The translations under genes and the position numbers were made by a program. Of a stretch of 11,070 nt of DNA, positions 4,447 through 11,070 are shown piece after piece. The notes under the pieces were generated by a model. That model was not told the origin of the DNA. It did not search any database and worked only from the letters and a program-made list of their open reading frames with translations. Origin of the DNA: Deltaproteobacteria bacterium (GTDB lineage: Bacteria > Desulfobacterota > GWC2-55-46); NCBI GenBank assembly GCA_016218095.1, contig JACREV010000134.1, positions 1 through 11,070 on the forward strand, given 5' to 3'. Position 1 is the stretch's first letter. Each line of letters begins with the position of its first letter.

Positions 4447-6582
4447 ATGAAGACCAAAGACTTCGAAAACGAGATAAGGATACACATGGAGGCGAGATAC
4501 CCGATCCTCTGGCTCGTCTCCTTCGAGGAAAGAAGGGTCGAGCGGATCATCGAGTCCCTTGCCGAGTCGATGAAGTTTACCTTCTGGTCATGGTCGGTAT
4601 CGAGGGGCTTATACGGAGGCGAGAAAAAGAAGCGGGAGCAGATGGGGAAGGAGAAGATACTCTCCACCATCGAGGAGAAGATAACCAAAGGCGAGAGCAC
4701 CAACAACATATTCCTTTTAAAGGACATCGCCAGCTACTTCAATTCCCACGAATTCCTTAGAAGATTCAGGGACTTGCCGTCGATCATGGACGAGCGCCAC
4801 ACCCTTAACACCGTCTGCATACTCTCTCCGACCCTGGGCGAGATACCGCCGGAGCTCGAAGAGGACATGGTCGTCCTCGAACTTTCGCTACCCGACTACG
4901 ACGAGATAGCCGAGATGGTCTCCACGACCTACGGCCACTTGATCCCCGAGAAATGGCACGCCGCGACCCGCTCCATCCTGTACAAGTCCCTCCAGGGCCT
5001 TTCCATGGACAACGTAAGGAGGGTCATAAGGAAGGCTATCAGCCTCAACAACGGCTTTCTGAACGAAGACTGCATCTCCTACATACAGGACGAAAAACAG
5101 CAGATAATAAAGAAGCAGAGGATACTCGACTACTACCCGCACAGGGAGACTATCGAGAACATCGGCGGACTCTCGGAGATAAAGAAGTGGTTCGTCGAAA
5201 GGGAGCACGTATTCCGCCTCTCCAAGGACAAGATATCGACCCTCGGGCTCGACATCCCGAAGGGCCTTTTGTTGATAGGCGTCCCCGGCTCCGGTAAAAG
5301 CTTATGCTGCAAGGCGCTCGCCGGCATCTGGAACCTGCCGTTACTCAGGCTCGACGTGGGCAGGCTATTCGGCTCAACGGTCGGTGAATCCGAGAAGAAC
5401 ATAAGAAGGTGCATACAGCTTGCAGAGGCGGTGAGCCCCTGTATACTCTGGATAGACGAGATCGACAAGGCCTTCGGCGGCATCGGAGGGTACCAGGGCG
5501 ATTCCGGCACCCAGATGAGGGTCTTCGGCACCTTCATCACATGGTTGCAGGAGAAGGAGAACCCGGTCTTCGTCATATCGACCGCGAACGAGCCGAAGAA
5601 CCTCCCGCCCGAGCTCTGGAGGAAAGGCCGGTACGACGAGGTCTTCTTCGTCGACCTCCCCAGCCAGGAGGAGAGGGAGGAGATATACAGGATCCACCTC
5701 GAAAGGCGCATCCAGAACATGAACAGGCTGAACCTCCGCGAGCTCGCGCAGAACAGCCAGGGCTTCACCGGCGCGGAGATCGAGCAGGCGGTAAAAGACG
5801 CGGTAGTGACCACGTTCAACAACCTCCACGGGGGGGAGTCCTCCAAGGAGGTCGAGGACATGATAGAGGGGCTACTTGCCCTCGACGTCACGCAGGATGC
5901 GCTCCTTTCCGCCATAAGGCACATAACGCCCCTTTCGGTCCTTAAGAAGGAGGAGATAGAGGAGCTACGCACCTGGAGCCACCAGAGGGCGCGTCCGGCG
6001 TCGAAATCCCTCTTCCTGCAGAGGGCGGAGTCCCTTACCGACTACGAGAAGAAGAACATCGCCATACACGAGGCGGGCCACTGCATACTCATGAAGATAC
6101 ACTTCAACAAGACCCCGGCCTTTGTCTCGATAGACAATTACAAGAACTTCAGCGCATACATACCGGTGGACGAGGCGATAAGGACGACGTTCACGAAAAA
6201 GGACCTCGAGAAGGAGATAGGCGTGATCCTTGGCGGCATGGTAGCCGAGGACGAGCTCATAGGCGGCGACTCCAAGACCGTCGGCGCGTCCCACGACCTC
6301 ATACAGGCGACCCATATAGCAAAGAGGATGGTCGTCGAGTACGGCTTCGGCGAGATAATGAGGAACAAGTCGCTCGTCGTGCTCCAGGACTTCGCATTGA
6401 CCTCCGGGAGCGAGGTCCTCGACGACATCCAGAAGATACTGGACTCCGCCAAGGAGGTCTCCGCCGGGATAATCTCGAGGAACAAGGACGTCCTCATGTC
6501 CTTTGTGGAGAGGCTATCGAAAGACGTCCTCATGAACGGCGACGCTATAATGCGCTTTTTCAAGGAGAACCCGGTAGAGTAG
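4447..6582 (+). CDS. Ycf46-like AAA+ ATPase fused to an FtsH-type (M41) zinc peptidase
   Basis: This is a predicted soluble ATP-dependent protease of 711 residues. Residues 1-235 are a Ycf46-like N-terminal region (IRIHMEARYPILWLVSFEE near the start). Residues 236-490 are an AAA+ module: Walker A GVPGSGKS (278-285), pore-loop region GRLFGSTVGESE (305-316), Walker B LWIDE (334-338), sensor 1 STAN (378-381), paired arginines in WRKGRYD (392 and 395), and GFTGAEI (439-445). Residues 520-711 resemble the FtsH peptidase: zinc motif HEAGH (541-545), ILGGMVAEDEL (594-604) and a third-ligand Asp617 in GASHDLIQAT. All catalytic residues seem present. FtsH normally has N-terminal membrane helices; none is seen here, so the protein should be cytosolic. 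I start at ATG 4447, six bases after AAAGGG (4435-4440), not at the adjoining TTG 4444. It is the first gene of the cluster, 91 bases before the DUF1257 gene. Confidence 0.9.
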   Translation: MKTKDFENEIRIHMEARYPILWLVSFEERRVERIIESLAESMKFTFWSWSVSRGLYGGEKKKREQMGKEKILSTIEEKITKGESTNNIFLLKDIASYFNSHEFLRRFRDLPSIMDERHTLNTVCILSPTLGEIPPELEEDMVVLELSLPDYDEIAEMVSTTYGHLIPEKWHAATRSILYKSLQGLSMDNVRRVIRKAISLNNGFLNEDCISYIQDEKQQIIKKQRILDYYPHRETIENIGGLSEIKKWFVEREHVFRLSKDKISTLGLDIPKGLLLIGVPGSGKSLCCKALAGIWNLPLLRLDVGRLFGSTVGESEKNIRRCIQLAEAVSPCILWIDEIDKAFGGIGGYQGDSGTQMRVFGTFITWLQEKENPVFVISTANEPKNLPPELWRKGRYDEVFFVDLPSQEEREEIYRIHLERRIQNMNRLNLRELAQNSQGFTGAEIEQAVKDAVVTTFNNLHGGESSKEVEDMIEGLLALDVTQDALLSAIRHITPLSVLKKEEIEELRTWSHQRARPASKSLFLQRAESLTDYEKKNIAIHEAGHCILMKIHFNKTPAFVSIDNYKNFSAYIPVDEAIRTTFTKKDLEKEIGVILGGMVAEDELIGGDSKTVGASHDLIQATHIAKRMVVEYGFGEIMRNKSLVVLQDFALTSGSEVLDDIQKILDSAKEVSAGIISRNKDVLMSFVERLSKDVLMNGDAIMRFFKENPVE

Positions 6583-6673
6583 CTCGGGACGTTTTATACA
6601 GGGCGGCGCAAGGATAATCGGTTCTCGCCCGGGGCTCGTAATAACCCGGCGCGGAGCCATCAAGGAGGCCTAG

Positions 6674-7012
6674 ATGTCCTTCTATACGGTCATAAAGACA
6701 CAGCTCTCCAGCAAGAAGTACGTGATCGCGGCGCTCGAGGAACTGAAAAAGCGCGGCGAGATAACGAACTTCGTCAAGAACGACAGGAAAGAAGAGATAG
6801 AGGTCGACAGGGACGGCGACCTCATAACGTTGTCGCAGGAAAAATCCGGCAACTACCAGGTCGGCGGAGACAACAGGGTCGTAAACAGGTTCTCGGACAG
6901 ATTAAAGCAGATTTACGCCTACGAGTCGATAAAGGACAACCTCCCGCTCGACTTCGAGATATCGAAGGAGACCGAGACCTCAGGCGAGATACAGATACTC
7001 CTCAAGGGTTGA
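6674..7012 (+). CDS. ycf35: DUF1257 (Ycf35-like) protein, 112 aa
   Basis: This small soluble protein of the DUF1257/Ycf35 family has no settled biochemical role. The N-terminus MSFYTVIKTQLSSKKYVIAAL matches the family pattern MSHFxxIKTQI..L..L..AL. The second half, RFSDRLKQIYAY (77-88) followed by DFEISKETETSGEIQILLKG, matches the conserved RVxQxYAY..., gF.v.....dG.i.l block. The middle is shorter and more charged than in cyanobacterial relatives. The start is well set by AAGGAGG (6662-6668) five bases upstream. It lies between the AAA/peptidase gene (91 bases before) and the DUF2997 gene (26 bases after). DUF1257, DUF2997 and Ycf46-type ATPases recur as neighbours in cyanobacteria as far as I recall, which supports a shared role. 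No transmembrane segment or metal motif is seen. Confidence 0.82.
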   Translation: MSFYTVIKTQLSSKKYVIAALEELKKRGEITNFVKNDRKEEIEVDRDGDLITLSQEKSGNYQVGGDNRVVNRFSDRLKQIYAYESIKDNLPLDFEISKETETSGEIQILLKG

Positions 7013-7038
7013 CGGGCCGCTGAAAGGAGAGAGGACCG

Positions 7039-7221
7039 ATGGATAGACAGATAAAGATAAGGATCACCGCCGACGGCAGGGTCGAGATAGATTCCACCAT
7101 CTACAAGGACTGCAAGGATGTCGCGGACCACCTTACGAAGGTCCTCGGCGAGATAGAGAGTTTTACCGAAAAGGACGAGGTCTTCGAGAGGGAGATAAAG
7201 CTCAAGGTAGACTCCGACTGA
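7039..7221 (+). CDS. DUF2997 family small protein, 60 aa
   Basis: This 60-residue soluble protein has the DUF2997 pattern: a beta-hairpin opening (QIKIRITADGRVEIDS, 4-19), a Cys-containing segment (YKDCKDVADHLTKVLGEIE) that corresponds to the family's C...ie..LG stretch, and an acidic tail. The function of the family is unknown. A double purine-rich ribosome site AAGGAGAGAGG (7024-7034) precedes the ATG by four bases. It is 26 bases after the DUF1257 stop and 43 bases before the radical-SAM gene, so it is almost surely co-transcribed. A single conserved-looking Cys24 is the only obvious candidate for chemistry or modification. The family call rests on a short sequence and on context. Confidence 0.72.
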   Translation: MDRQIKIRITADGRVEIDSTIYKDCKDVADHLTKVLGEIESFTEKDEVFEREIKLKVDSD

Positions 7222-7264
7222 CAAGGCCCGCCCGCCCCCGAGACCTTCAAGAAATCATAACACA

Positions 7265-7840
7265 ATGAAGACGCTTCTGAACATACACGCCATCATACCC
7301 TCGTCCCGCGTGAACGGGCCGGGGGCGCGCGTCGTCGTCTTCTTCCAGGGGTGCGGACGCTCTTGCCCCGGGTGCTTCAACCCGGAGACGCACTCGTTTG
7401 AGGAAAGGGAGATCCTCTCGGTCGACGAGATATTCGAACGGCTCCCGGATGCCGCGGTAGAGGGCTTGACCGTAAGCGGGGGCGAGCCGTTCGCCCAGGC
7501 CGAAGGTCTCGCGCTTCTCCTTAAAGGAGCGAGGGCGCGCTCTCTTTCCACCGTCGTATACACCGGCTATGCCATAGAGGAGTTGAATAAGATTGAGGCC
7601 GCGCGCGAGGCGGTTAAATACATAGACGTCCTCGTGGACGGGCCTTTTATCGAAGGAGATAAGGAGCCGACGCTGCTTGCGCGGGGCTCAAGCAACCAGA
7701 GGTTTCACTTTCTCACCGACAGGTATACAGAAGACGACTTCATAATGGACGGCAAGGTCGAAGTGACGATAAAGAAGGACGGCGCGATAGTCGAGACGGG
7801 GTTCAGCAGGGTCCCCTTCCGGGCGGGTTTCGGGAGATGA
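7265..7840 (+). CDS. Radical SAM protein of the NrdG / activating-enzyme type
   Basis: This is a predicted SAM-dependent radical enzyme with one 4Fe-4S cluster, 191 residues. The N-terminus ends SRVNGPGARVVVFFQGC and carries the CxxxCxxC cluster motif at Cys30, Cys34 and Cys37 (GCGRSCPGCFNPETH). The SAM-binding GGEP lies at 72-75 (TVSGGEPF). DGPFIEG (125-131) and RGSSNQRF (140-147) are typical of NrdG-like activases. A C-terminal tail (163-180, GKVEVTIKKDGAIVETGF) extends beyond the core. No glycyl-radical enzyme is encoded nearby, so the substrate is unknown; neighbours in the cluster are candidates. The start at 7265 has almost no ribosome site, but the family N-terminus supports it. The stop TGA overlaps the next gene's ATG (ATGA), which indicates translational coupling to the Hsp70-like protein. 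It could alternatively serve NrdD elsewhere in the genome. Confidence 0.88.
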   Translation: MKTLLNIHAIIPSSRVNGPGARVVVFFQGCGRSCPGCFNPETHSFEEREILSVDEIFERLPDAAVEGLTVSGGEPFAQAEGLALLLKGARARSLSTVVYTGYAIEELNKIEAAREAVKYIDVLVDGPFIEGDKEPTLLARGSSNQRFHFLTDRYTEDDFIMDGKVEVTIKKDGAIVETGFSRVPFRAGFGR

Positions 7841-10506
7841 CGGACCTGGAGAAGGCAAGACAGGCGCTCTACGCCGTAAGGGACGGCTTGGTCGTCGACG
7901 AGCCCATAAGGGGCGCCCTTATGAAAGCTGTCAGGGAGCTCCCTAAGAACGCCGACTCGCTCGCGCTCTTCAGGCTCGCGTTCGAACTGCTCGACAAGGT
8001 CGACGACCCGTCTGAAAAGAGGAAGGCCGTCCTCGACTACATGAAGGAGCTCCCTAAGACCGAGCTCTTCCGCCCCTTTTACGCCGACGCCGTCGAAGAA
8101 GCCATAAACGCCGCCGACGCCCTCGAAGAGCACCACTACAGGACGACCGAGCTTATGAGGCTCGCTAATGAAATGCCGAAGACCGCCGAGTTTTTGCCTT
8201 CGCGGCTACGCGCGTGGAGGCTAGCGCTCGGGCTTGCCGACAAGCCGAGGCTTAAGGACAGGGCGATCGAGCTCGTCGCCAAGGACCTCCCGAAGGCGAG
8301 CGACGAGGACTTCTACAGGAGGTATACGCTCCTCGGGATCGCGAGGGCGATGCCCAAGGACGGCGTGTTCCTCGACCTCTACAAGGCAGGGGTCGCTCGC
8401 GCGATGGAGGCCATAGGCATACTTACCGAGCCCTATTACAGGAAGTACGCCATGCTTTTCATAGCCGAGGAGCTTAAGACGATAGAAGGCTGCGCGGAGC
8501 TCCGCGTCGAGGCGATGAGGGGCGCATACAAGGCCGCGATCGACACCTCCGACCCGTTCGCCAGGGAGTACAACCTCCTTGAGATGATACAGGTCCTGCC
8601 CAAGACCCACGAGTATTTCCCCATCCTCAAGGACGCCCTCGAGCAGTCGCTCTCCTTTTTTACGGTAAAGAAGTGGATGGGCGACGTCGAGGTCCTCGAC
8701 GTAGTAGACTTCATCCTCTCGGCCGAGGAGCTCGGGATGAAGGAGTCGAAGCAGAAGCGGTTCTCGAGGGAGAAGTACGCGCAGACATTCGCCAGAGAGC
8801 TCGAGAAGTTCGGGACAAAACTCAACGACACGCGTTTCATTGAGGTCTTGAAGCCATATACCCATATATGGGTACAGCCGAAGGGGCTCCGAGAGGCGGT
8901 AAAAAAGGTCGTCGACCACCTCGTCTCGCTCGAAAAGACCTACCACGGCCGGGAGATAGAAAGGCCGGTATTCGTAAAGGAGCGGAACCCCGACGGGCAG
9001 GGGAGCTACATACAGAGGAAGATAGAGTCCGCCGGCGATACTATCGCCATAGACCTCGGCGCCACGAACACGGTCATCATGAGGAGGAGGGCCGGCGGCA
9101 GAGGCGCCGACCCGGAGTTCCTCCAGCTTCCGATGATAACGAGGCGGTACAGCGACGGCACGCTTGTCGTGCCGACGCTCTTAAGCAACGAGACGAACAA
9201 CATCGGGGCGGAGGTGAGCGAGGAGAGCCCGATAGCCAACATAAAGCAGATGCTGCTTGAGGGCAACGCCAGAGGCAGGGAGCACATGGAGAGGTTCCTG
9301 AGACTCCTCTCCCAGCACTTGAGGAAGGCGACGGCCTCCGGCGGCTGGCTATTGTTCGGGAACAAAAGTGTTGCCGATACGATCTACGTCACGGTGCCGA
9401 TCGGCTATCAGGAGTACAAGGCCGCGCTCTCGGGAATCGCCGCGCGCCACATGAAGGGCTCGAAGGTCGAGTTCATAGAGGAGCCCCTTGCCGCGGCGGT
9501 CGGCTACCAGGTCGTTGAGGAGAGGGACAAGGTCGTCGCGCTCATAGACTTCGGCGGCTCGACGCTGAACACCATGGTCCTCAGGCTGAACCTCAAAGAG
9601 GTCCACGTGGTCTCAAAGCCCGAGCGCGCTCAATTGCTCGGCGGGCACGACATAGACATCTGGCTCGCGAGGCACCTCGCCGGGATGATAGGGCTGGAGG
9701 CCGAGAACCTCCCGTACAGGCTCATACACAAGGCCGAGCAGATAAAGATAGCCCTCTCGGAGAAAGACGAGGTCCCGTTCGAGTGGGAGGGGAGCGAGGT
9801 GGCGCGCGTAACGAGGACCGACCTTGAAGAGGTGCTCGACAGGAACGAGTTCTACAAGTTCATAGACAGGACGGTCTCGTACGTGCTACGGAGGGCCGAG
9901 AAGGTCGGCGTCAAAAAGGACAGGATAGAGGCGGTCCTCCTTACCGGGGGTTCCTCGCAGATACCGTCCTTCAAGGCCAAGATAGGCGACCTCTTCCCGA
10001 AGCTCCGGAGAGAGAACGCCATATACGACCACAGCCCCCTGTCCGCCGTGGCGTCCGGCGCGGCGCTCTACGCCACAAAGGACATAACCGACAGGCACCT
10101 CGGCATGGCCTACGCCGTCAGGTACGCGCCCGAGGGCAAGGACGAGACGCATTCCTACTCCATAGTCCTTGAAAAGGGAGAGACCCTTCCCCTGGAGAAG
10201 ACGTTCTCAGTCACGCCGGCGAGGAAACTCGGGGTCCAGAGCGAGATAACGCTCGAGCTCTTCGAGGTCCCCGAGGGGCTCATAGCCAGGAGATGGACCC
10301 TGGAAGGCGGGATCGAGTTTTTGAAACAAGAGATAAGGGAGATAGCGGGCTTGAGCCTCGAGGGCATGAAGACGGTCTCCCTCCCCTTTAACAGGCCTAT
10401 TCAGGGCTCGACCGAGGTAACCCTCTCCGTGGACGACGGCGGGCGCTTGAGCGTGGTCTACGGCCCCGAAAACAAGGCCCTTGAGACCGGTATAAGACTC
10501 CAGTAA
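7837..10506 (+). CDS. Hsp70-like ATPase with N-terminal helical-repeat domain, 889 aa
   Basis: Residues 1-270 are helical and repetitive: the motif [LM]PK recurs at 35, 72, 113, 151, 172 and 254, with a variant LK at 213, mostly about 40 residues apart, which suggests a solenoid for protein binding. A charged linker (300-400) follows. Residues 401-750 form an Hsp70/actin-type ATPase with all key motifs: phosphate 1 IAIDLGATNT (403-412), EEPLAAAVGY (548-557), phosphate 2 LIDFGGST (569-576), LGGHDID (601-607), adenosine motif LLTGGSSQIPSF (701-712), and SPLSAVASGAALYA (733-746). Residues 755-889 are beta-rich, like an Hsp70 substrate-binding beta domain, but the helical lid is missing. It is larger and laid out differently from DnaK (about 640 residues), and no DnaJ or GrpE lies beside it. 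It overlaps the radical-SAM gene by four bases. A role as an ATP-driven scaffold or chaperone for the cluster's client is inferred. Confidence 0.9.
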   Translation: MTDLEKARQALYAVRDGLVVDEPIRGALMKAVRELPKNADSLALFRLAFELLDKVDDPSEKRKAVLDYMKELPKTELFRPFYADAVEEAINAADALEEHHYRTTELMRLANEMPKTAEFLPSRLRAWRLALGLADKPRLKDRAIELVAKDLPKASDEDFYRRYTLLGIARAMPKDGVFLDLYKAGVARAMEAIGILTEPYYRKYAMLFIAEELKTIEGCAELRVEAMRGAYKAAIDTSDPFAREYNLLEMIQVLPKTHEYFPILKDALEQSLSFFTVKKWMGDVEVLDVVDFILSAEELGMKESKQKRFSREKYAQTFARELEKFGTKLNDTRFIEVLKPYTHIWVQPKGLREAVKKVVDHLVSLEKTYHGREIERPVFVKERNPDGQGSYIQRKIESAGDTIAIDLGATNTVIMRRRAGGRGADPEFLQLPMITRRYSDGTLVVPTLLSNETNNIGAEVSEESPIANIKQMLLEGNARGREHMERFLRLLSQHLRKATASGGWLLFGNKSVADTIYVTVPIGYQEYKAALSGIAARHMKGSKVEFIEEPLAAAVGYQVVEERDKVVALIDFGGSTLNTMVLRLNLKEVHVVSKPERAQLLGGHDIDIWLARHLAGMIGLEAENLPYRLIHKAEQIKIALSEKDEVPFEWEGSEVARVTRTDLEEVLDRNEFYKFIDRTVSYVLRRAEKVGVKKDRIEAVLLTGGSSQIPSFKAKIGDLFPKLRRENAIYDHSPLSAVASGAALYATKDITDRHLGMAYAVRYAPEGKDETHSYSIVLEKGETLPLEKTFSVTPARKLGVQSEITLELFEVPEGLIARRWTLEGGIEFLKQEIREIAGLSLEGMKTVSLPFNRPIQGSTEVTLSVDDGGRLSVVYGPENKALETGIRLQ

Positions 10507-10776
10507 CCGCTCTTTTTTATCCCTCCGCTTTTCGTTGCAGTGACCTCCATCACATTAAAAACGGGCCCCATTCGGGTATACTGTACCCGGGTTTGAGGCG
10601 AAATCCAGAGTACCTTTTGGATGTTTTTTTGCGCCTTTACCTTACTCCCAGCACCACGCGTTCCCCGCTTCTTTAATCAACCCTTTGTTTTGTTTGCTTT
10701 TTCTTCATTCTTGGCGTCAGGGCGTACCACTAAAACAGGCTAAAAAACCAGGCAAACCAGGCGAGGAGGGCGGTTC
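10507..10776 (+). other. Gene-free gap with hairpins between the Hsp70-like and TPR genes
   Basis: Two inverted repeats are visible: CGGGTA (10573-10578) with TACCCG (10584-10589), and ATCCA (10603-10607) with TGGAT (10618-10622). The second is followed by GTTTTTTT (10623-10630) and could be a weak terminator about 100 bases after the Hsp70-like stop. The region 10640-10700 is T-rich. ACCAGGC occurs twice just before the TPR gene (AAACCAGGC-like units around 10747-10762). I see no convincing promoter, so it is unclear whether the TPR gene is read from the upstream operon. Confidence 0.4.
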
Positions 10777-11070
10777 ATGGAGACAAACGATTTGATCGAG
10801 AAGGGGATGGGGCTGGCCAGAGACGGGCGCTACCGGGAAGCGCTCGGGGTATTCGACGAGGACCTCTGCTTCACGCAGCATCCGACGGCGATGTCTTATT
10901 ACGCCTTGAGCCTCGCAACAGAAGAGGGAAACTACGACAAGGCGATCTCCCTCTGCCTCATGGCGGCTGAAAGGGAGTTCTACAACCCGGAGATATACCT
11001 GAACCTGGGGAGGATCTTTCTCCTGAACGGGCAGAAGTCCGTCGCGGTCCGGGCCTTCAGGAAGGGGTTG
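10777..11070 (+). CDS. TPR-repeat protein, N-terminal part
   Basis: The gene runs off the right edge; 98 residues are visible. They form three tetratricopeptide-like units: about 7-33 (EKGMGLARDGRYREALGVF), 39-68 (SYYALSLATEEGNYDKAIS) and 71-98 (PEIYLNLGRIFLLNGQKSV). Each has the small-residue/aromatic spacing typical of TPR helix pairs, so this is a protein-interaction scaffold. No signal peptide is present, which suggests a cytosolic protein. ATG 10777 is set by AGGAGGG (10764-10770) six bases upstream. It follows the Hsp70-like gene on the same strand after a 270-base gap, so membership of the cluster is possible but not certain. TPR proteins often act as co-chaperones of Hsp70, which makes the pairing suggestive. 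Confidence 0.88.
   Translation, partial: METNDLIEKGMGLARDGRYREALGVFDEDLCFTQHPTAMSYYALSLATEEGNYDKAISLCLMAAEREFYNPEIYLNLGRIFLLNGQKSVAVRAFRKGL

Noticed and set aside
5133..5972. Long antisense ORF (279 codons) inside the AAA/peptidase gene
   Set aside because: Long open antisense frames are expected opposite GC-rich codons; the Ser/Arg-rich product has no domain, and the sense frame carries a full set of AAA motifs.
6583..6673. Terminator between the AAA/peptidase and DUF1257 genes
   Set aside because: Short GC stems are possible (6601-6605/6626-6630 and 6629-6633/6645-6649) but no T tract follows, so read-through is more likely.
6674..7221. DUF1257 or DUF2997 protein as a glycyl-radical partner of the radical-SAM protein
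   Set aside because: Neither has the RVxGY-type glycyl-radical loop or the size of a glycyl-radical enzyme; another kind of substrate relation remains open.

Overview
The window looks like a chromosomal stretch from a GC-rich, Gram-negative-type bacterium. The genes lean heavily on ATA (Ile), AGG (Arg) and GAC/GTC codons, and the intergenic spaces are packed with short palindromic repeats. Together with a K+-independent H+-pyrophosphatase and a DedA protein, this fits the former Deltaproteobacteria or Nitrospirota sort of lineage. That placement is an impression, because no rRNA or tRNA marker is present. I see no CRISPR array, tRNA, rRNA, insertion sequence or integrase.

Left part (1-4300), housekeeping genes and repeats. 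The window opens inside the C-terminal half of hppA, a proton-pumping membrane pyrophosphatase, closed by a strong intrinsic terminator (1015-1052). A beta-class carbonic anhydrase follows (1157-1780); its likely promoter lies inside a repeat copy. A 231-bp element with 19-bp perfect terminal inverted repeats (1780-2010) sits directly behind it. Next come two minus-strand genes: an AT-rich HEPN-domain protein (2072-2554), probably acquired, and a DedA-family membrane protein (2797-3447) whose last codons lie in a REP-like repeat. The stretch 3448-4043 has no gene but holds three copies of a palindromic repeat family, a further REP-like hairpin and a good promoter. That promoter serves a 55-residue DUF1328 membrane protein (4044-4211) with its own terminator.

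Right part (4447-11070), a co-directional cluster and the most interesting region. (i) A soluble 711-residue protein joins a Ycf46-like AAA+ ATPase to an FtsH-type (M41) zinc peptidase domain with an intact HEAGH motif. (ii) A DUF1257 (Ycf35-like) protein. (iii) A DUF2997 protein of 60 residues. (iv) A small radical-SAM protein of the NrdG/activating-enzyme type. (v) An 889-residue Hsp70-like ATPase with about 270 residues of helical repeats at its N-terminus. (vi) After a 270-base gap, the start of a TPR protein that runs off the window. Genes iii-v are tightly spaced, and iv and v overlap by 4 bases.

Ycf46 and Ycf35 are conserved in cyanobacteria and plastids without a settled biochemical role. 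Here they occur with no photosynthesis gene in sight, next to a chaperone-like ATPase, a Fe-S radical enzyme and a built-in protease. My inference is an ATP-driven protein remodelling, modification or degradation system for an unknown client. The sequence supports the components and their grouping but not the client.
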